A stretch of 64,000 nucleotides of DNA from Otatea glauca (Eukaryota > Streptophyta > Magnoliopsida > Poales > Poaceae): assembly GCA_036346275.1 (NCBI GenBank), contig CM070719.1, forward strand, positions 17,835,185-17,899,184, given 5' to 3'. Numbering within the stretch: position 1 is the stretch's first letter; each line of letters opens with the position of its first letter. Positions 1 to 11,222 of the stretch are shown here, piece by piece. The translations under genes were made by a program, and so were the position numbers. The notes under the pieces are model-generated. The model did no database searches, was not told the DNA's origin, and was given only the letters and a program-made list of their open reading frames with translations.

Positions 1-88
1 ACTGTCTGTTAAAATTCCACTGTGAAGACCTTTTGTGTTCCAGGCATTTCGTTTCCCCAACGAAGGTCGTAAATCCACTTCCGCAACG

Positions 89-100
89 ATATATATATAA
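89..100 (+). promoter_or_regulatory. Possible TATA box upstream of a small ORF
   Basis: A TATA-like run (atatatataa) lies about 46 nt before the first ATG of the ORF at 146. The spacing would suit a plant core promoter, but AT runs are common here, so this is weak support. Confidence 0.3.
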
Positions 101-145
101 GGTAGCGCTGGCACCAAAAATACTCGATCGATCGCATTCCACATC

Positions 146-596
146 ATGCTTGCCTCCGATACCATGAGCAGCTCAAACTCCATCCCCTCCTCCGACGCTG
201 CCTCTGCCACTGCCTTCGCCTCCACCATCGACTTACCCTCCGCCATCGCCATCGTCTTCACCTCCTCGGCCTCCGAAGCCCCTGTGGCAATGGCTGCGGC
301 ACCATGGCGCCCTATCAATGAATCCGCCAGCCGCAGCTTATGCGCTACACCGACGGTCTCCTCCGCTAGCCAGTACGTCGCCCGCCTCGGGCATCGCTCC
401 CTCCGCCTCAAGTGTCGATGGACAGAAGCGTCCGCCAACAGCAATCTCCGACGACGACAATAGCTTTGACTCGTCGAAGGGCTATCATGATAGCTGGGAA
501 CTGGAGGATGACCCAAACATAGTAGATTCGACCAATGACCCCGACGGCCGCTGTGACGACTCTGACGACTCCGACTCCAGCGACGATGAGAACTAG
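146..596 (+). CDS. Hypothetical small protein, probably frameshifted or chance ORF
   Basis: I do not recognise this. An ATG-started Ser/Ala-rich frame (146-463) overlaps a second frame (318-596) whose C-terminus is strongly acidic and Ser-rich, ending DDSDDSDSSDDEN. GC content rises over the block and falls sharply at the stop, which looks like a short coding exon rather than random AT-rich DNA. If it is one gene, a frameshift or small indel near 300-320 joins the two frames. A TATA-like run sits 46 nt upstream. It lies beside CACTA debris, so a gene fragment captured by a transposon is possible. There is no conserved domain I can name. Confidence 0.3.
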
Positions 597-732
597 ACTA
601 GCTAGGCTTTCCCATAAAGAACTTTTGTAGGGAAATTTTTTATATTGTGATGCATGCAATAAGCTAGTTCTTATATGAAATGCATGTTTCGTTTAACTGT
701 TCCGAAGGATTCACTAACAGCTGGGGCTCACC

Positions 733-988
733 AGCTTTATTTATCAGAATTGATCATCATATACAGTTTGTGGATAAAACCGTCTGTGATATTGCCCTCA
801 TCACAGACGGTTTTAGTCACAAACCGTTTGTGATGTCGCCCTCATCACAGACGGTTTTGGCCACAAACTGTTTGTGATGTTATATGCCTCATCGTAGATG
901 GTTTGTGGCTAAAACCATCTGTGATGAGTGCGACATCACAGACGGTTTTAATCATAAACCGTATGCGATGTGCCTGAGCCTCTTTCCA
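733..988. mobile_element. Outer CACTA-type element, left part (subterminal repeats)
   Basis: The motif TCACAGACGGTTTT and its inverse AAACCGTCTGTGA recur many times in direct and inverted orientation, the usual subterminal arrangement of CACTA (En/Spm-like) transposons where transposase binds. The block stops at 988 where another CACTA element is inserted and resumes at 2126. I cannot find the left terminus, so it is either truncated or further left and degraded. No transposase gene is present. Confidence 0.6.
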
Positions 989-2125
989 CACTACTACAAA
1001 ACATCAGATCACTACCGGTTCCAAACTGGCATCACTGTCGGATATTGGAACCGACAGTGATAGTCCGGTTCTTAAATCCAAAAACCACTTGGTAAAATTA
1101 TAAAAAAAATTATTTGCATCTCGACCACCCTTTGTTCATGGTCGCGCGTCGCAAGTCACAAGTCACGCGATTTTCGAGCGAAATACGCGCGCATGCGATT
1201 GCTAGAAGTGAACTGGTGACCTATTGCTCCACGCGTGTGCCCCTTACAATCTCACCTATCACTCAATCCTCAACTAATATAGAATATATTTTCCTTTTGA
1301 TCCTATGTCTCCAAAACTTTTGATGATTATTTTGATATCTAAATGACTTCAAATGGAAAGATTGTCAGCTACAAAGTTGTAGATCTCGTCGAGAGCTACA
1401 ATTTTCATATAACATTTATCTCCATCCAACTCTGTATGAAAAAGTTATGATTTTTCGAAAAATAGTTGATAGCATTATTACTAAAGTTGGTAATACAAAC
1501 CGGCAGTGATACAAATATTTGGATATCTAAATCACTTCAAATGAAAAAGTTGTAAACTACAAAATTGTATATATCGTCGAGAGCTAAAATTTTCATATAA
1601 AATTTATCTCTATCCAACTCCGTATGAAAAAGTTATGATTTTTCGAAAAAAATGGTTGATTGCATTATTACTGCCGGTTGGTAATATGAACCGGCAGTGA
1701 TACCATTATTTAGATATCTAAATTACTTCAAATGAAAAAGTTGTCAACTACAAAGTCATAGATCTCGTCGAGAGCTACAATTTTCATATAAATTTTGTCT
1801 CCATCCGACTCCATATGAAAAAGTTATGAGTTTTTGAAAATATCATCACTTTCAGTTCGTGTCATCCATTATCACTGCCGGTTCTTGTTCTGAACCGGCA
1901 ATTGGGATTTATCACTGTCGGTTCTTCTAAAAAACCAACATTGATAGTATCACTACCGGTTTTTATCCGAACAAGCAGTAATAATGGATTTATCATTGCC
2001 AGTTCATCAGTAAAAGCCATTACTGCCAGTTTTCCATCCGAACCGGCAGTGATAATATTATTACTGCCAGTTTTTGATGAACCGGCAGTGATATGGTGGC
2101 AAGGATCACTGATTCTGTAGTAGTG
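989..2125. mobile_element. Complete non-autonomous CACTA transposon, 1137 bp
   Basis: The left end reads CACTACTACAAAA and the right end is its inverse (tctgtagtagtg), flanked on both sides by the 3-bp duplication CCA (986-988 and 2126-2128). The motif GAACCGGCAGTGAT repeats in both orientations toward both ends, and the middle carries three ~190-bp tandem repeats. TIRs, subterminal repeats and a 3-bp target duplication are diagnostic of CACTA elements. No transposase ORF is present, so movement would need an enzyme from elsewhere. It sits inside another CACTA element of a different subterminal-repeat family. Confidence 0.9.
1335..1855. repeat. Three ~190-bp tandem repeats inside the CACTA element
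   Basis: Units begin at 1335, 1523 and 1714 with atatctaaat, and each contains TCGTCGAGAGCTA, TTTCATATAA and AAAGTTATGA blocks. The first two end in an ACCGGCAGTGATAC motif, so the subterminal motif is part of the repeat unit. The third is slightly shorter. Confidence 0.85.
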
Positions 2126-2191
2126 CCAGATGGTTTTCGTAAAAAAATAGTCAGTGATGACGTGTCTAATATAACCCCTTTTGTAGTAGTG
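2126..2191. mobile_element. Outer CACTA-type element, right terminus
   Basis: After the inner element the CAGATGGTTTT subterminal motif resumes, and the sequence ends ttttgtagtagtg, a CACTA terminus in inverse orientation. This pairs with 733-988 and proves the nesting order: the CCA duplication lies wholly in this element. Confidence 0.7.
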
Positions 2192-2420
2192 TTTACTTTT
2201 TTTTGAACGGAAAGGCAAGATCTTTGTCAATTGCATTAAGAGGGAGAGCAAAAGTAACATCAGTAGTTCCCATAGAAGTTTTACAGGTTTTGAGCGAGCG
2301 AAATGAGTAAGTACAACAGGAAAAGAGCCCAGACACAGGGATGCTCCGACAGAAACAGTGCGGAACAAGGCTGGCTCAAAAGCAATTAACGCGAAAAGGG
2401 CTTCGATGATCTTTCAGGCT
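2192..2420 (-). mobile_element. Possible retroposon 3' tail (poly-A, minus orientation)
   Basis: Read on the minus strand, the segment ends gcctttccgttc followed by eight A residues, directly abutting the CACTA terminus. A short poly-A tail after such a stem resembles the 3' end of plant LINE or SINE-like retroposons. No reverse transcriptase is visible. Confidence 0.25.
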
Positions 2421-2819
2421 TGTGTTGGGCACCGCTGCACCGCACGTAGGCTTCCGTATCGTTTGTGAACTAGTTCTAAAGCCAACCACAACGACTGAGC
2501 CGTTCTCCTTCCAACGTGACATGTTCTTGACTTGTTTTGTACCGCATTTGCATTCAACTGATGTATGGCCATGGGACATCCCGGCCCTTCTCCGTACCAT
2601 TCCGTAAGATAGATTAGCTTCGTAATATTACCAACAGGCAAATCGATAAGTAGCACGACAGGGATTTGGGATAACCACTTACAGAAGAAGGCTTGATTAT
2701 TGGGGTACCGGTGGAGATATCATCTCCTCTACTAAAGCTAGAAGAGTTCCTGCCTCCTCCTTGCTTTGAGCCGGGAGCAAACCGGCTCGGCTCGCGGCTC
2801 GAGCTGAGCCGGAAAAAAA

Positions 2820-3260
2820 AATTACGTTCGGGTCCTTTTTCGTGAAAAAAATCACGTTTAGATCTTTTTGGGAAAAAAAATTACGATCAAGTCCTTTTTT
2901 TGAAAAAGAATATATATTACGTTCATGCCCTTTTAGCGTTTGTAGGCGTAGTGCTCGGGTCCTTCTTCGGAAAATTGAAATTACATTTGGGTCCTTTTTC
3001 GAGAGAAAAAATCCGTTAGGTCCTTTTTCCGAAAACAAAAACTATGCGCTACGTTTAGGTCCTTTTGCTTTCTTTCTTGTGTTACGTTCAGGTCCTTATT
3101 TGGAAAAAAAATACGATTCGGTCCTTTTTTTTTTGAGAAAAACGTTTATGTCTTTTTCCCGTTTTTTAGCATTAAGCAGGTGATACGTATAGGTTCTTTA
3201 GCGGTTTTTTTGGGCACTACGTTTAGGTCCTTTTTCGGGAAAACAAAACCTTACGTCGCG
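2820..3260. repeat. Degenerate ~30-bp minisatellite, about 14 units
   Basis: A unit close to TACGTTTAGGTCCTTTTTC plus GGAAAAAAA recurs about 14 times with spacing of 27-40 bp. Each unit carries a small palindrome (CTTTTTC...GAAAAAG). The open frames here on both strands (repeated Lys-Lys-Asp-Pro-Asn in minus) follow from the repeat and are not evidence of a gene. Copies are diverged. Confidence 0.8.
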
Positions 3261-3384
3261 TCTTTCCTTGATTTACTCACGTGGGAAGCGGCAGGCGCAC
3301 GTTGTCTCGATTTTTTCGCGTGGCGAGCGTCGATCGTGGCGTGGCACGTCGCAGTCACTTACCTAGTAGACTATAGGCTTGGAA

Positions 3385-5075
3385 GAAAGAACTCTTGGGA
3401 GACAAAAGACTAATTCATTCTTGCCTGAATTCATAATAGATACATGGACATCCTTTTAAGGATCCGTTTGGTTCAAGGGGATGGGGCCATTCACCCTAGT
3501 AGAAATGAAGTTATTCAAGTTCATGCTTAGTTGAAAGGATAGGAGATAGATGTGATAAGTTAAATTTTTGTTTGGTTGAAGAATGAGAGTTAGATGAGAC
3601 GAGAGTTAGACAGTAGATGAGATGAGAGTTTCAGCCAAAATTTTCTTATATCTAATCCCTAAGAAATGCTATGCCGATGGGCGCCGCATGAACTCTAATT
3701 ATTCTTATCTCTAATTATTCTTATTCTTATCTCAAATTTCGGAGAAATGCTACTTTGAGTGAAACAGGAAAAGCATGAGAAAACGTCGACATCAAGCAAG
3801 CGTTAACTTACTGGGGCACCGTTTGAACCATGTCACAATTGTTCCTGTCAAAGCACTAATTATACACAGATTGTATCTAATATAGGTGCACGGCACATTA
3901 CTAGTACTAAATATGAATGAGTTAACTCTTAAGGCAAAAAGGCAAAACTTGGAATAAAAATTCATAGGTTACACCTAGTACAAACAAAGCTTTGCAATCT
4001 AGAGGGTAGCAAGTATTGTTCATCTCAAATAATCTCAGAAACATGATTAGTGTATCCTGAATTAATTTTTCTCTTATTTGTTGCCTTTTGGAGAATTATG
4101 CGTGAAGAGATTTCTTGCAGCTAGTTGTCAGGTTAAGTATAGAGATAGCCCTAAAACAGCAAGGTTAATCTGTTAGAACTGAGCTAAAGAAAAATAAAAT
4201 AGCCCTTCATAGAATTCTAAAAAAACAAATCAAAATGCAATCAAACAAATATGTGAGCAGCAGATTAATAGCTAATATGCATTTGCGTAGATTATCACCT
4301 TAACAAACCAAATAAGGGTTACTACAATACAAAGCTCAGGCAAGAATGTAAAATCAAAAATTGGAATAATGGAATAAAATAAAAGTTGCAGAAAATCGAA
4401 AATGGAATAATGAAAAGCAACCAAATGAATCAACCTTTAGCCCAAGTTCTGTTTCACGCCAGTGATGTATACTGGATCCTTTGTTGCTAGCAATTGGCAA
4501 CAATAAATCATCAGTAAAGATGTACCTTGTACAGTCCAATCCTGTTGCGAAGCCCACACTTTACTCCTACCTGCAATCTGAACGCATAACAATAAGGGAG
4601 ATGAGTAGATGACGATAAGCAAGTGTGATACTGTGCTCTAGGTTTAGCATCTATTTTGCAGGGCATGCTAATCCTTATTGAATATAAAATCTTCCATGCT
4701 CATCCTTATTGAATACAAAATCAGTCTCTGGCAGTAGTCACAGCTCATTATTGGATAGCATGAAGCCCTGAAGGCAGGGAATTACCTTAGAAGCTAACGG
4801 CAGTAGAACACAAGCATCATCTTTCGGAATGTCCAGATTATATATATAAACAGATTCCATTCTCCAGGCACAAATTGTCAAAAGACTAATTCATTCTTGC
4901 ATGATTTATAACAGAGATAGCTCGACTTGACCCCTGAGAAGTGAAGTAATATGTAAACATAGAAAACATATATATCTGATACATGGAATATATCTATAAG
5001 AAAATGAGCCCAACTAACATGGAAACTAATTATTTTTATCTCTAATTTCTAACGAATGCTATGCCGCTGGTGTGA
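3385..5075. other. AT-rich non-coding stretch with a diverged internal duplication
   Basis: No gene is supported. Two blocks recur in the same order: AAAAGACTAATTCATTCTTG at 3404 and 4879, and GAATGCTATGCCG-type sequence at 3664 and 5052, with gatacatgga between them in both. This indicates an old duplication of about 1.4 kb offset. A 30-bp tandem duplication (ctcatccttattgaatacaaaatc type) lies at 4668-4725. Short minus-strand ORFs near 4354-4622 show no recognisable motif. Confidence 0.45.
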
Positions 5076-5081
5076 TATTCC

Positions 5082-5082
<1 letters not shown>

Positions 5083-5119
<37 letters not shown>
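5083..5119. repeat. (AT)n microsatellite
   Basis: Uninterrupted AT dinucleotide run of about 18 repeats. Confidence 0.95.
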
Positions 5120-5121
<2 letters not shown>

Positions 5122-5518
5122 AAGCCGAAATGGGGTACCATGATTTCAAATGTGCTAATTCAAGCCATATTCGAGTATGTTTTTCAAAAATTTCAGTTGT
5201 AGGGTACATACCCATCTTTAACAATTCAAATGAAACACATACCTTTGAAAAAATATACTCGAATTTAAAGATTTTGAATGAGTTTGGATCACATGCTTTG
5301 CTGATTTATATATAAAATCAACACATACCTACAACTAAACTATCATCAAATATGGAAACTCTAGTTTGAATTTCAGTTCAAACTTGTTTGAACTAGTTAG
5401 TAAACTGGTTAAACTCAGCATCCTAAAAATTTCAAAAAACAAATCGCATGAAAATACATAGAGAAAATATCCTTTTTAGATCATAGTGCTCAGGTACCAT
5501 GGTGCCTAAGTAATTATG

Positions 5519-5592
5519 CTATATATATGTATATATGTATGTATATATATGTATGTATGTATATATGTGTGTGTGTATATATGTGTATATAG

Positions 5593-5623
<31 letters not shown>

Positions 5624-5716
5624 TGTATGTATGTATGTATGTATGTATGTATGTATGTATGTATGTATGTATGTATGTATGTATGTATGTATGTATGTAT
5701 GTATGTACCTATGTAT
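5519..5716. repeat. (TATG)n microsatellite with degenerate leader
   Basis: 5595-5710 is an almost perfect GTAT tetranucleotide array (about 29 units) preceded by mixed TATA/TATG/TGTG sequence. All long ORFs here (Tyr-Ile-His or Met-Tyr-Val repeats) are artefacts of the array. It ends next to the LTR-like start at 5720. Confidence 0.97.
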
Positions 5717-5719
5717 AGG

Positions 5720-6267
5720 TGTAGCATCCCAATATATGCGCCAAAATGAAATAATAAAATGCCAAGTCATTTTTTGAATTTATTGTGGATTTTCATAGTT
5801 TTCCTGGATTTATGAAATTTTGGCATTTAAAGAAAGTGCATTTCAAAAACCTAGTTATTGTTTTTTATTTTAAATTCCAAGATTAAAGTAGAACAATGTA
5901 TGGAAATATTTTATTAAAATCTCAAATAGTCTGGAAGATCATTCTGAACAATTTCATAAATTTTAGAAGTGGTTTGCTAATTATAAAAAAAATCAAAACT
6001 TCATACTTTATTAAAGGCTGAAACACTTGCAGAAAATCTATAACTCCAAATATTGTGCAAATTTTGCGCAGACATCAGTACCACCTCTGAAAGACGCTCA
6101 CAATTTTTCATAAATTTTAAGTTAATTTTGTATCCCTAGAAATTCTAGAAGCCCAAGCTGCGAATTGAAAACATAAAATAAAATCCAGTTAAAACTAGAA
6201 TTGGAAAGCTAAAAGTCGTCTTTCCAGTAAGGAAGTGTATTTCAGCCGATTATGCTTTCCACTTTTA
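5720..6267 (+). mobile_element. Fragment of a long gypsy-type LTR
   Basis: Begins TGTAGCATCCCAATAT, resembling the start of the LTR at 7882 (TGTAACACCCTAAAT), followed by the same AT-rich style with TTTTGG, TTTCATAG and repeated AAATTT blocks. No ORF. The right part is cut by the MITE at 6268. Assignment rests on the TGTARCAYCC start only. Confidence 0.4.
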
Positions 6268-6412
6268 GGCCTTGTTTGTTTCGGCTTTTTCACTGGCTTA
6301 AAAGCAGAAAAACCAAAGCCGAAACAAACGACTGACTTTTAAGCCAGGCTTAAAAAAAGTCAAAAGCCTCCATATAACTATAAGCCAAAAGCCACAAGCA
6401 CTACTCTTAAAG
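6268..6412. mobile_element. Small MITE-like element with hairpin, interrupting copia remnant
   Basis: Starts AGGCCTTGTTTGTTTCGGC. A perfect 15-bp inverted repeat (GTTTGTTTCGGCTTT at 6274-6288, its complement at 6315-6329) forms a hairpin with a 26-nt loop. The right end (ataagccaaaagccacaagc) is an imperfect inverse of the left end. The copia coding frame on the minus strand is lost exactly here, so it marks either the insertion point or a truncation of that element. I could not define a target duplication. Confidence 0.55.
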
Positions 6413-7876
6413 CTTACCTCGAAAGAGTCATCGATAAGCTGAAAGACAGAAAGCAAATTGTATTGCAGCTTACTCACTAAGGCAACGTCCTTAAGAAAGA
6501 AATTATTATTAATGCAGACAATACCTTTTGCAATGATTATACCTGATGAAGCATCCCCAAAAGTGATCAACTCGTCACCGGGACCTCAGACTAGGGAAGA
6601 GAGCCATCTCGAGTCTCCAGTCATATGACGGGAACAACCAGACTAAACAATCCAAACCTCTCCCTTCCCCATCCTATGGACCTGTGTCAATGAAAAAGAG
6701 AGAGATGACTCAGTACTGAGACAAACGATAGAAGATCTAGGCACCAAATACTGAATCACATAGCATCTCGAAGTACAAGTCATAGGAGCAAAATACTGGA
6801 CTCTAGAGTCTCTCTAACGCTCTACTCTCACAAGACCAGAAGTAGCACTAGTAGAAAATCTAGGAGCTAAAACTGGGTTGGCCCGCCGTTGTACAAAGGC
6901 TAGACTATCCGAGCGAAGCTGCCCAAATCTCCTACTAGGAAACACCTCACGCCGCTGATATCTACCTCAATGAGAAACGCGAGGGATATCAAAAGGACGG
7001 CGGAAAGACTGACCACGAGCAGCTCTAGGACGAAAACTCGACTGAACAGCATGAAAATCGAGTCCTGAACGCTGCACAAAAATAGATGACTCTCTAACCT
7101 GTCTAGCAACAGTGTGTGCCTTAAGAGCACTCAGAGTCTGGGGATGACCCTGAATACCCCTAAGGGCACGAACACGCTCGTGCCTAGTGATCTTGGCACG
7201 CCTGAAGTAAAAATCTACTAGGTGACCATCCTTTTGACAGAAGGTGCATGAGCACTTCGTCTTGCTAGAGGCAGATGTAGTAGGAGGTGCAATCTCCTAG
7301 TCAGAAATCCCATGGACAACCCCAGCAGACCTAAATATAATGGTGCTCACCCTGAGAGCAACCACAATCTCTTCACTCTTGGAGCCACGCACAATGGTAG
7401 GAGGATGAGCCCTAGTGTGCTCCAAGTAGTCAAATCCTAAACTTTGATTAAATCGAGTAATGTTAGACTGGTCTAGGAAGAGATTAAGCTTCTTCTTGCC
7501 TCCTACAAACTTCTCAAGAATGCTCATAATATACTCACACTCCTGGAAGAGAGAGGCATAGGAAGAACAAGGGGAAGAGGAAGAAAAAGAACCAGATAAG
7601 GAAGAACTATCAGCACGTTCATTTTTATTCCTTAGCACGGCTGCCTCAACTTTGAGGGCCTCACAAGAAATGCAAGGGGCATTTCTAATCCTAAGGGTTT
7701 GGGCCTCAAGCTTCTTCCTATGTTCGAATTTGATTTCATCCAAGTCCCCCTCAATCTCAGCACATTGCAAGTAACTTTCTTGTGACTTAACTAGTAAGCC
7801 TTAGCAAGTACAACATATTTGACATTTAAGTATTCATTGTCAAGTTTTAGTTGCATACATCCCACACATGAGCTAA
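6400..7876 (-). pseudogene. Copia polyprotein remnant, gag C-terminus to pre-integrase region
   Basis: Reading from high to low coordinate: a Glu/Lys-rich and Ser-rich gag segment (7770-7297), a zinc knuckle near 7235 reading CTFCQKDGHLVDFYF in which the last ligand Cys is Tyr, a basic linker, then the pre-integrase signature ITFGDASSG...LQYNLLSVFQLID (6570-6400) typical of Ty1/copia Pol. It contains stops and frameshifts. Its upstream half is at 12855-14460 on the other side of the long solo LTR: removing the insert and one target copy restores an open frame across the junction. The coiled-coil extended gag suggests a SIRE/Maximus-like lineage (inference). RT, RNase H and integrase core are missing. 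Confidence 0.8.
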
Positions 7877-8648
7877 CTGAGTGTAACACCCTAAATTTTG
7901 CCCTAATTTAAATTTTTGGAGTTATTTTGATTTTTGAGAATTTTTAGAGAATTATTGGGAAAAAAATTGGATTTATTCAAATATGGCTTTTCTTGAATTT
8001 AATTAAAAAATATAAAAGTTGATGCAAGGTTTTATTGGAAATATTTTATTTGAGTTCAGAATGTTCCAAAATATTTTCCAGAATTTTTCTGGATTTTTCC
8101 GGGTATTTTTGCTATTTATTTTGGCTTTGTTTATTTATCTGATTTATTTTAAATCAGAAATGGTTTTAAAAATCGTGTGAACAGTGTTGGGCTGAAACAC
8201 TGTGCAGTGCAGCCCGCCTCGCCGCAAACCCTAGCCGCCACGCGATCGAGTTGTTGGATCGAGATCCGGTAGTTCCCGTTGTGCCGCGTCACCCGCGTAC
8301 ATGCGCCATTGGATCGTCGCTGCTTGGACGGCCGTGATGGAGCCATGTCGGTTCGGCCAGGCGTAATCGCCAGAGTTAACGCCGCCGAGCGTTTCCGCTT
8401 GTTTCGCCGGTGTTTGCGTGCACGTCAAGGCCTTGTTTAGTGCACCGCTACCACCCCCGCGTTGCGCACTTCGAGAAGTTTCTGTAGCCCTAGCGCACGC
8501 CTCCCAAGCCGCCACCGTTTGCTTGCAAAAGCTCGTCGTAGTTGCCGCACCACTCCGCCGTTGTTTTTGCTTCGTTCCGCCGCCGCCGGTTCCTCTTCGC
8601 CGTCGTCGAGGTCACCAGAGTATCACCCTCGCCAAGCTGCGTCGAACG

Positions 8649-9992
8649 TGTTAGTGTTATGCCCTTGAGGCAATCATTTAGATGATTGTAACATGACTAT
8701 GTTTATGAATAATAATATGATTATTGGTCCAATGAATGTATATCATTGTATTGATCAACAAGTATGTGACTTGCTTATGAAGCTCTTTACTTAATGATGT
8801 AATTCGATAAATATCTTTGATCGGATATCATCGTATAGGACAACGATGAATAGATCAGCACATGTAGTGATCGATGATCATGCTTCATAGATCATGGGAT
8901 ATGGAGATATCATCTATACATTGTGGACGCATGTTGAAGAACATGGGTTAGATAGACCCGCAATGGAACAACTGCGAGAATGTTTCATTCTTATGTGTCA
9001 TCGAGTGTATCTCATACCTAGTAGATGTATGATCCTTAGACACGAGATTGTCATATTCCCTACATGTGTAATAGTTTTCCTTGGGGCTATCAAACACTAC
9101 TTCCTAACCGGATAGTTATAAAGGTAGCTTTCATGTTTACTATGAAACGTGCGAGAGGAAGTGGCGATCAAGATGGAATTTGCCACTCCAATGAAACGGG
9201 ATATATGACAAGGCCACTCGTGTGATATGATTAAGGAAGTGCATGGCCATGCCGTGATTGAGAGTCAATCACAACTTATTAATATATCACGGATACGAGA
9301 GATGGATTGAATCATCAAAGGATGACATGCTTCTCGCCTTGAGATCAATCTTCATATACTTGGCAAAGGGATTATTACATGAGTACTTTTGATAGGTTAC
9401 GTCGATTTGATCATAGTATGTTTGGGAGTTGGCATACTTTGCAAGAAGCGATACCAACTATTGGATTGAAAAGGAGTTTTGAATCCACGTCCAAACGTAC
9501 GTGAACCTGCAGGGTCACACACTTAATGGGCTGGGATGCATTAATTTGGATTGGATCCGTAATTAATGAACCTCGTGGGCTTAGCACGCTGATGGGCCCT
9601 AGTTTAGGGTTTCATCTCGTGGCTATATAAGGAGGGGAGGAGGGAGGGCACAGGGTGTGCTTTCCACGGTTTAGGAGTGATTCACTTGAAACCCTAGTCT
9701 ACTCCTCTCGCTGCCCCTGCCGAGCGACCAGGTGCTTGCACACCGACGCACGGTGTTCCATCTCTGGACGTGTGGACTACTGCGGTGACGCTGCTGCGAC
9801 TGCGGCGTGGGAGGACGATCCACTACATCGACGCAACGACTGAGGCAAGGACAATCCACTACATCGACGCGTGAAGGATTCCGCAACTGCGCGTCTAGTG
9901 GTAATCTTATCTATGATCCCCTTCTTGCGAGTAGCTTTCTGGTTTCGCGGTAGATTTTTTTTTGCTAGCGTAGCATACCGCGTTCCTCTTCA
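8649..9992 (+). mobile_element. Copia solo LTR (BARE/Angela-like), 1344 bp
   Basis: Begins TGTTAGTGTTATGCCC and contains TGCCCTTGAGGCAAT, close to the TGCCCTAGAGGCAATAAT block of Angela/BARE LTRs as I remember it. Near its end are TATATAAGGAGG (putative TATA, 9625-9636), a CATCGACGCG/CGTCTAGTGGTAA block, and GCTAGCGTAGCAT before the terminal TTCTTCA-like end (cctcttca). Perfect 5-bp target duplications GAACG flank it (8644-8648 and 9993-9997). No internal domain remains. It lies inside the GC-rich part of the long LTR 7882-12849. Confidence 0.9.
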
Positions 9993-11141
9993 GAACGCGC
10001 CAGTTCTTCACGCCAGAGAGCCACCGTAGCGTCGTCGTCTACGCCATCTTCCCCAGCTCCGGCAGCCTCTTCTTTCTCGCCGCCGCCGACCTTCGCGAGC
10101 TCCGTCGACCGTTCGATCGCCATCCAACCGCGTCGGTAAGTCCACGTCGCCCCTTCTCTGTTGTAGCCTAGTTTAAATCGTGACCGTTAGATCATAGATG
10201 GACAGCGTAGATTAGATCTAGGGTTCTGGTGTAAGATGTGGTTTGGACCGTTAGATCTCAGTTGAACGGCTTGGATTAGAACTAGTGTTAGTGTTTTAGA
10301 TTAATCTGGGCCGTCGGATCGGATCTGTCCGGTGATGATTGGCTTGGGTCGTGTCGCACGGATCCGCACCATTCAGATTTGAACGTGCGGCGGAGATTGC
10401 GCCGAGCGCTGAGTGAGTCGTGTGCTACCGCGTGTCGGCGAGGAATGCGAGGTGTGCAATGCGTGCGCATAATCCCGCCGTTGGTTTCAAACCGGCCATT
10501 GGATGCGTGATGAGTGTCATCACGTAAGCTAGGACGTCGCCGAGCGCGCGCGTGGGTGTCGACCGTCGGATCCGTGAGCCCGTTCGATGTGTGACGCGTG
10601 TCACGTGGAGGCGAGTCGCCGCAATGCCGTGCGTTAGATCTGGTCGTTGTTTCCTTTGACGGTTCTGATCGCGCCACGTGGTTGAGATCTAACCATTGAT
10701 TGGGAACGGCCGAGATGTCGACACGTGTCCGTGCACGAATCCCGTTGTGGCGAACGTCAGCGGTGACGTCATCTGGTGTGGGCCAGGTGCACTGTGCTGT
10801 GGACTGAGTCCACGGTGAACCCGACCTAAGCCGTGGACCGGGTCCATAGACCAGGGTGAAGTGGCTGCACCAGGATGCGCCACATGTCAGCTGACGTCAT
10901 GCTGGCGCAATAAAGCTAGTTTTCAGTTGAAAAATAATTATACTAATTGGGTTTATTCTTTTTAATATATTTGCAACTTTGAAAGGCTATAACTTCTGCA
11001 TTTTAGCTCCGATTGAGGTGATTCCAGTTTCCAAAAATTTGTAAAAATGTGCTCTTTTTAATTGTGAATTTTATTTGAATTTTAGAGGTAATTTAGTCTA
11101 CTGTTTTGGTTATTTATTGTATATATGATTTTTACGCGTAG

Positions 11142-11222
11142 ACGCAAATTTGCCGGAAGATTTCGAAGAAGAGTTCGTCGCTCAAGATCAATCTTCGGAA
11201 CATGACCAGCAACTCTTTGAAG
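11142..11222 (+). other. Exon-like acidic coding segment inside long LTR (copy B)
   Basis: 81 nt, bounded by CGCGTAG on the left (AG acceptor-like) and AAG|GCAAGT on the right (GC-type donor-like). It reads open as PEDFEEEFVAQDQSSEHDQ with acidic bias. The same layout recurs at 37582-37656, 41476-41550, 58828-58902 and 63494-63568. Confidence 0.5.

Noticed and set aside
2697..3183. Lys-Lys-Asp-Pro-Asn repeat protein on minus strand and Phe-rich frame on plus strand
   Set aside because: Translations of a degenerate minisatellite whose unit length is not fixed to multiples of three.
3465..3790. Possible MITE starting CCGTTTGGTTCAAGG
   Set aside because: The right end (GAGTGAAACAGG) pairs only loosely and no target duplication could be matched.
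4354..4622. Minus-strand ORFs with a possible TTGCAG acceptor and AAG|GTACAT donor
   Set aside because: Isolated exon-like phrase without neighbouring exons or recognisable protein similarity.
5506..5777. Tyr-Ile-His and Met-Tyr-Val repeat proteins on both strands
   Set aside because: Direct translation of the TATG microsatellite; no start context, no flanking coding sequence.
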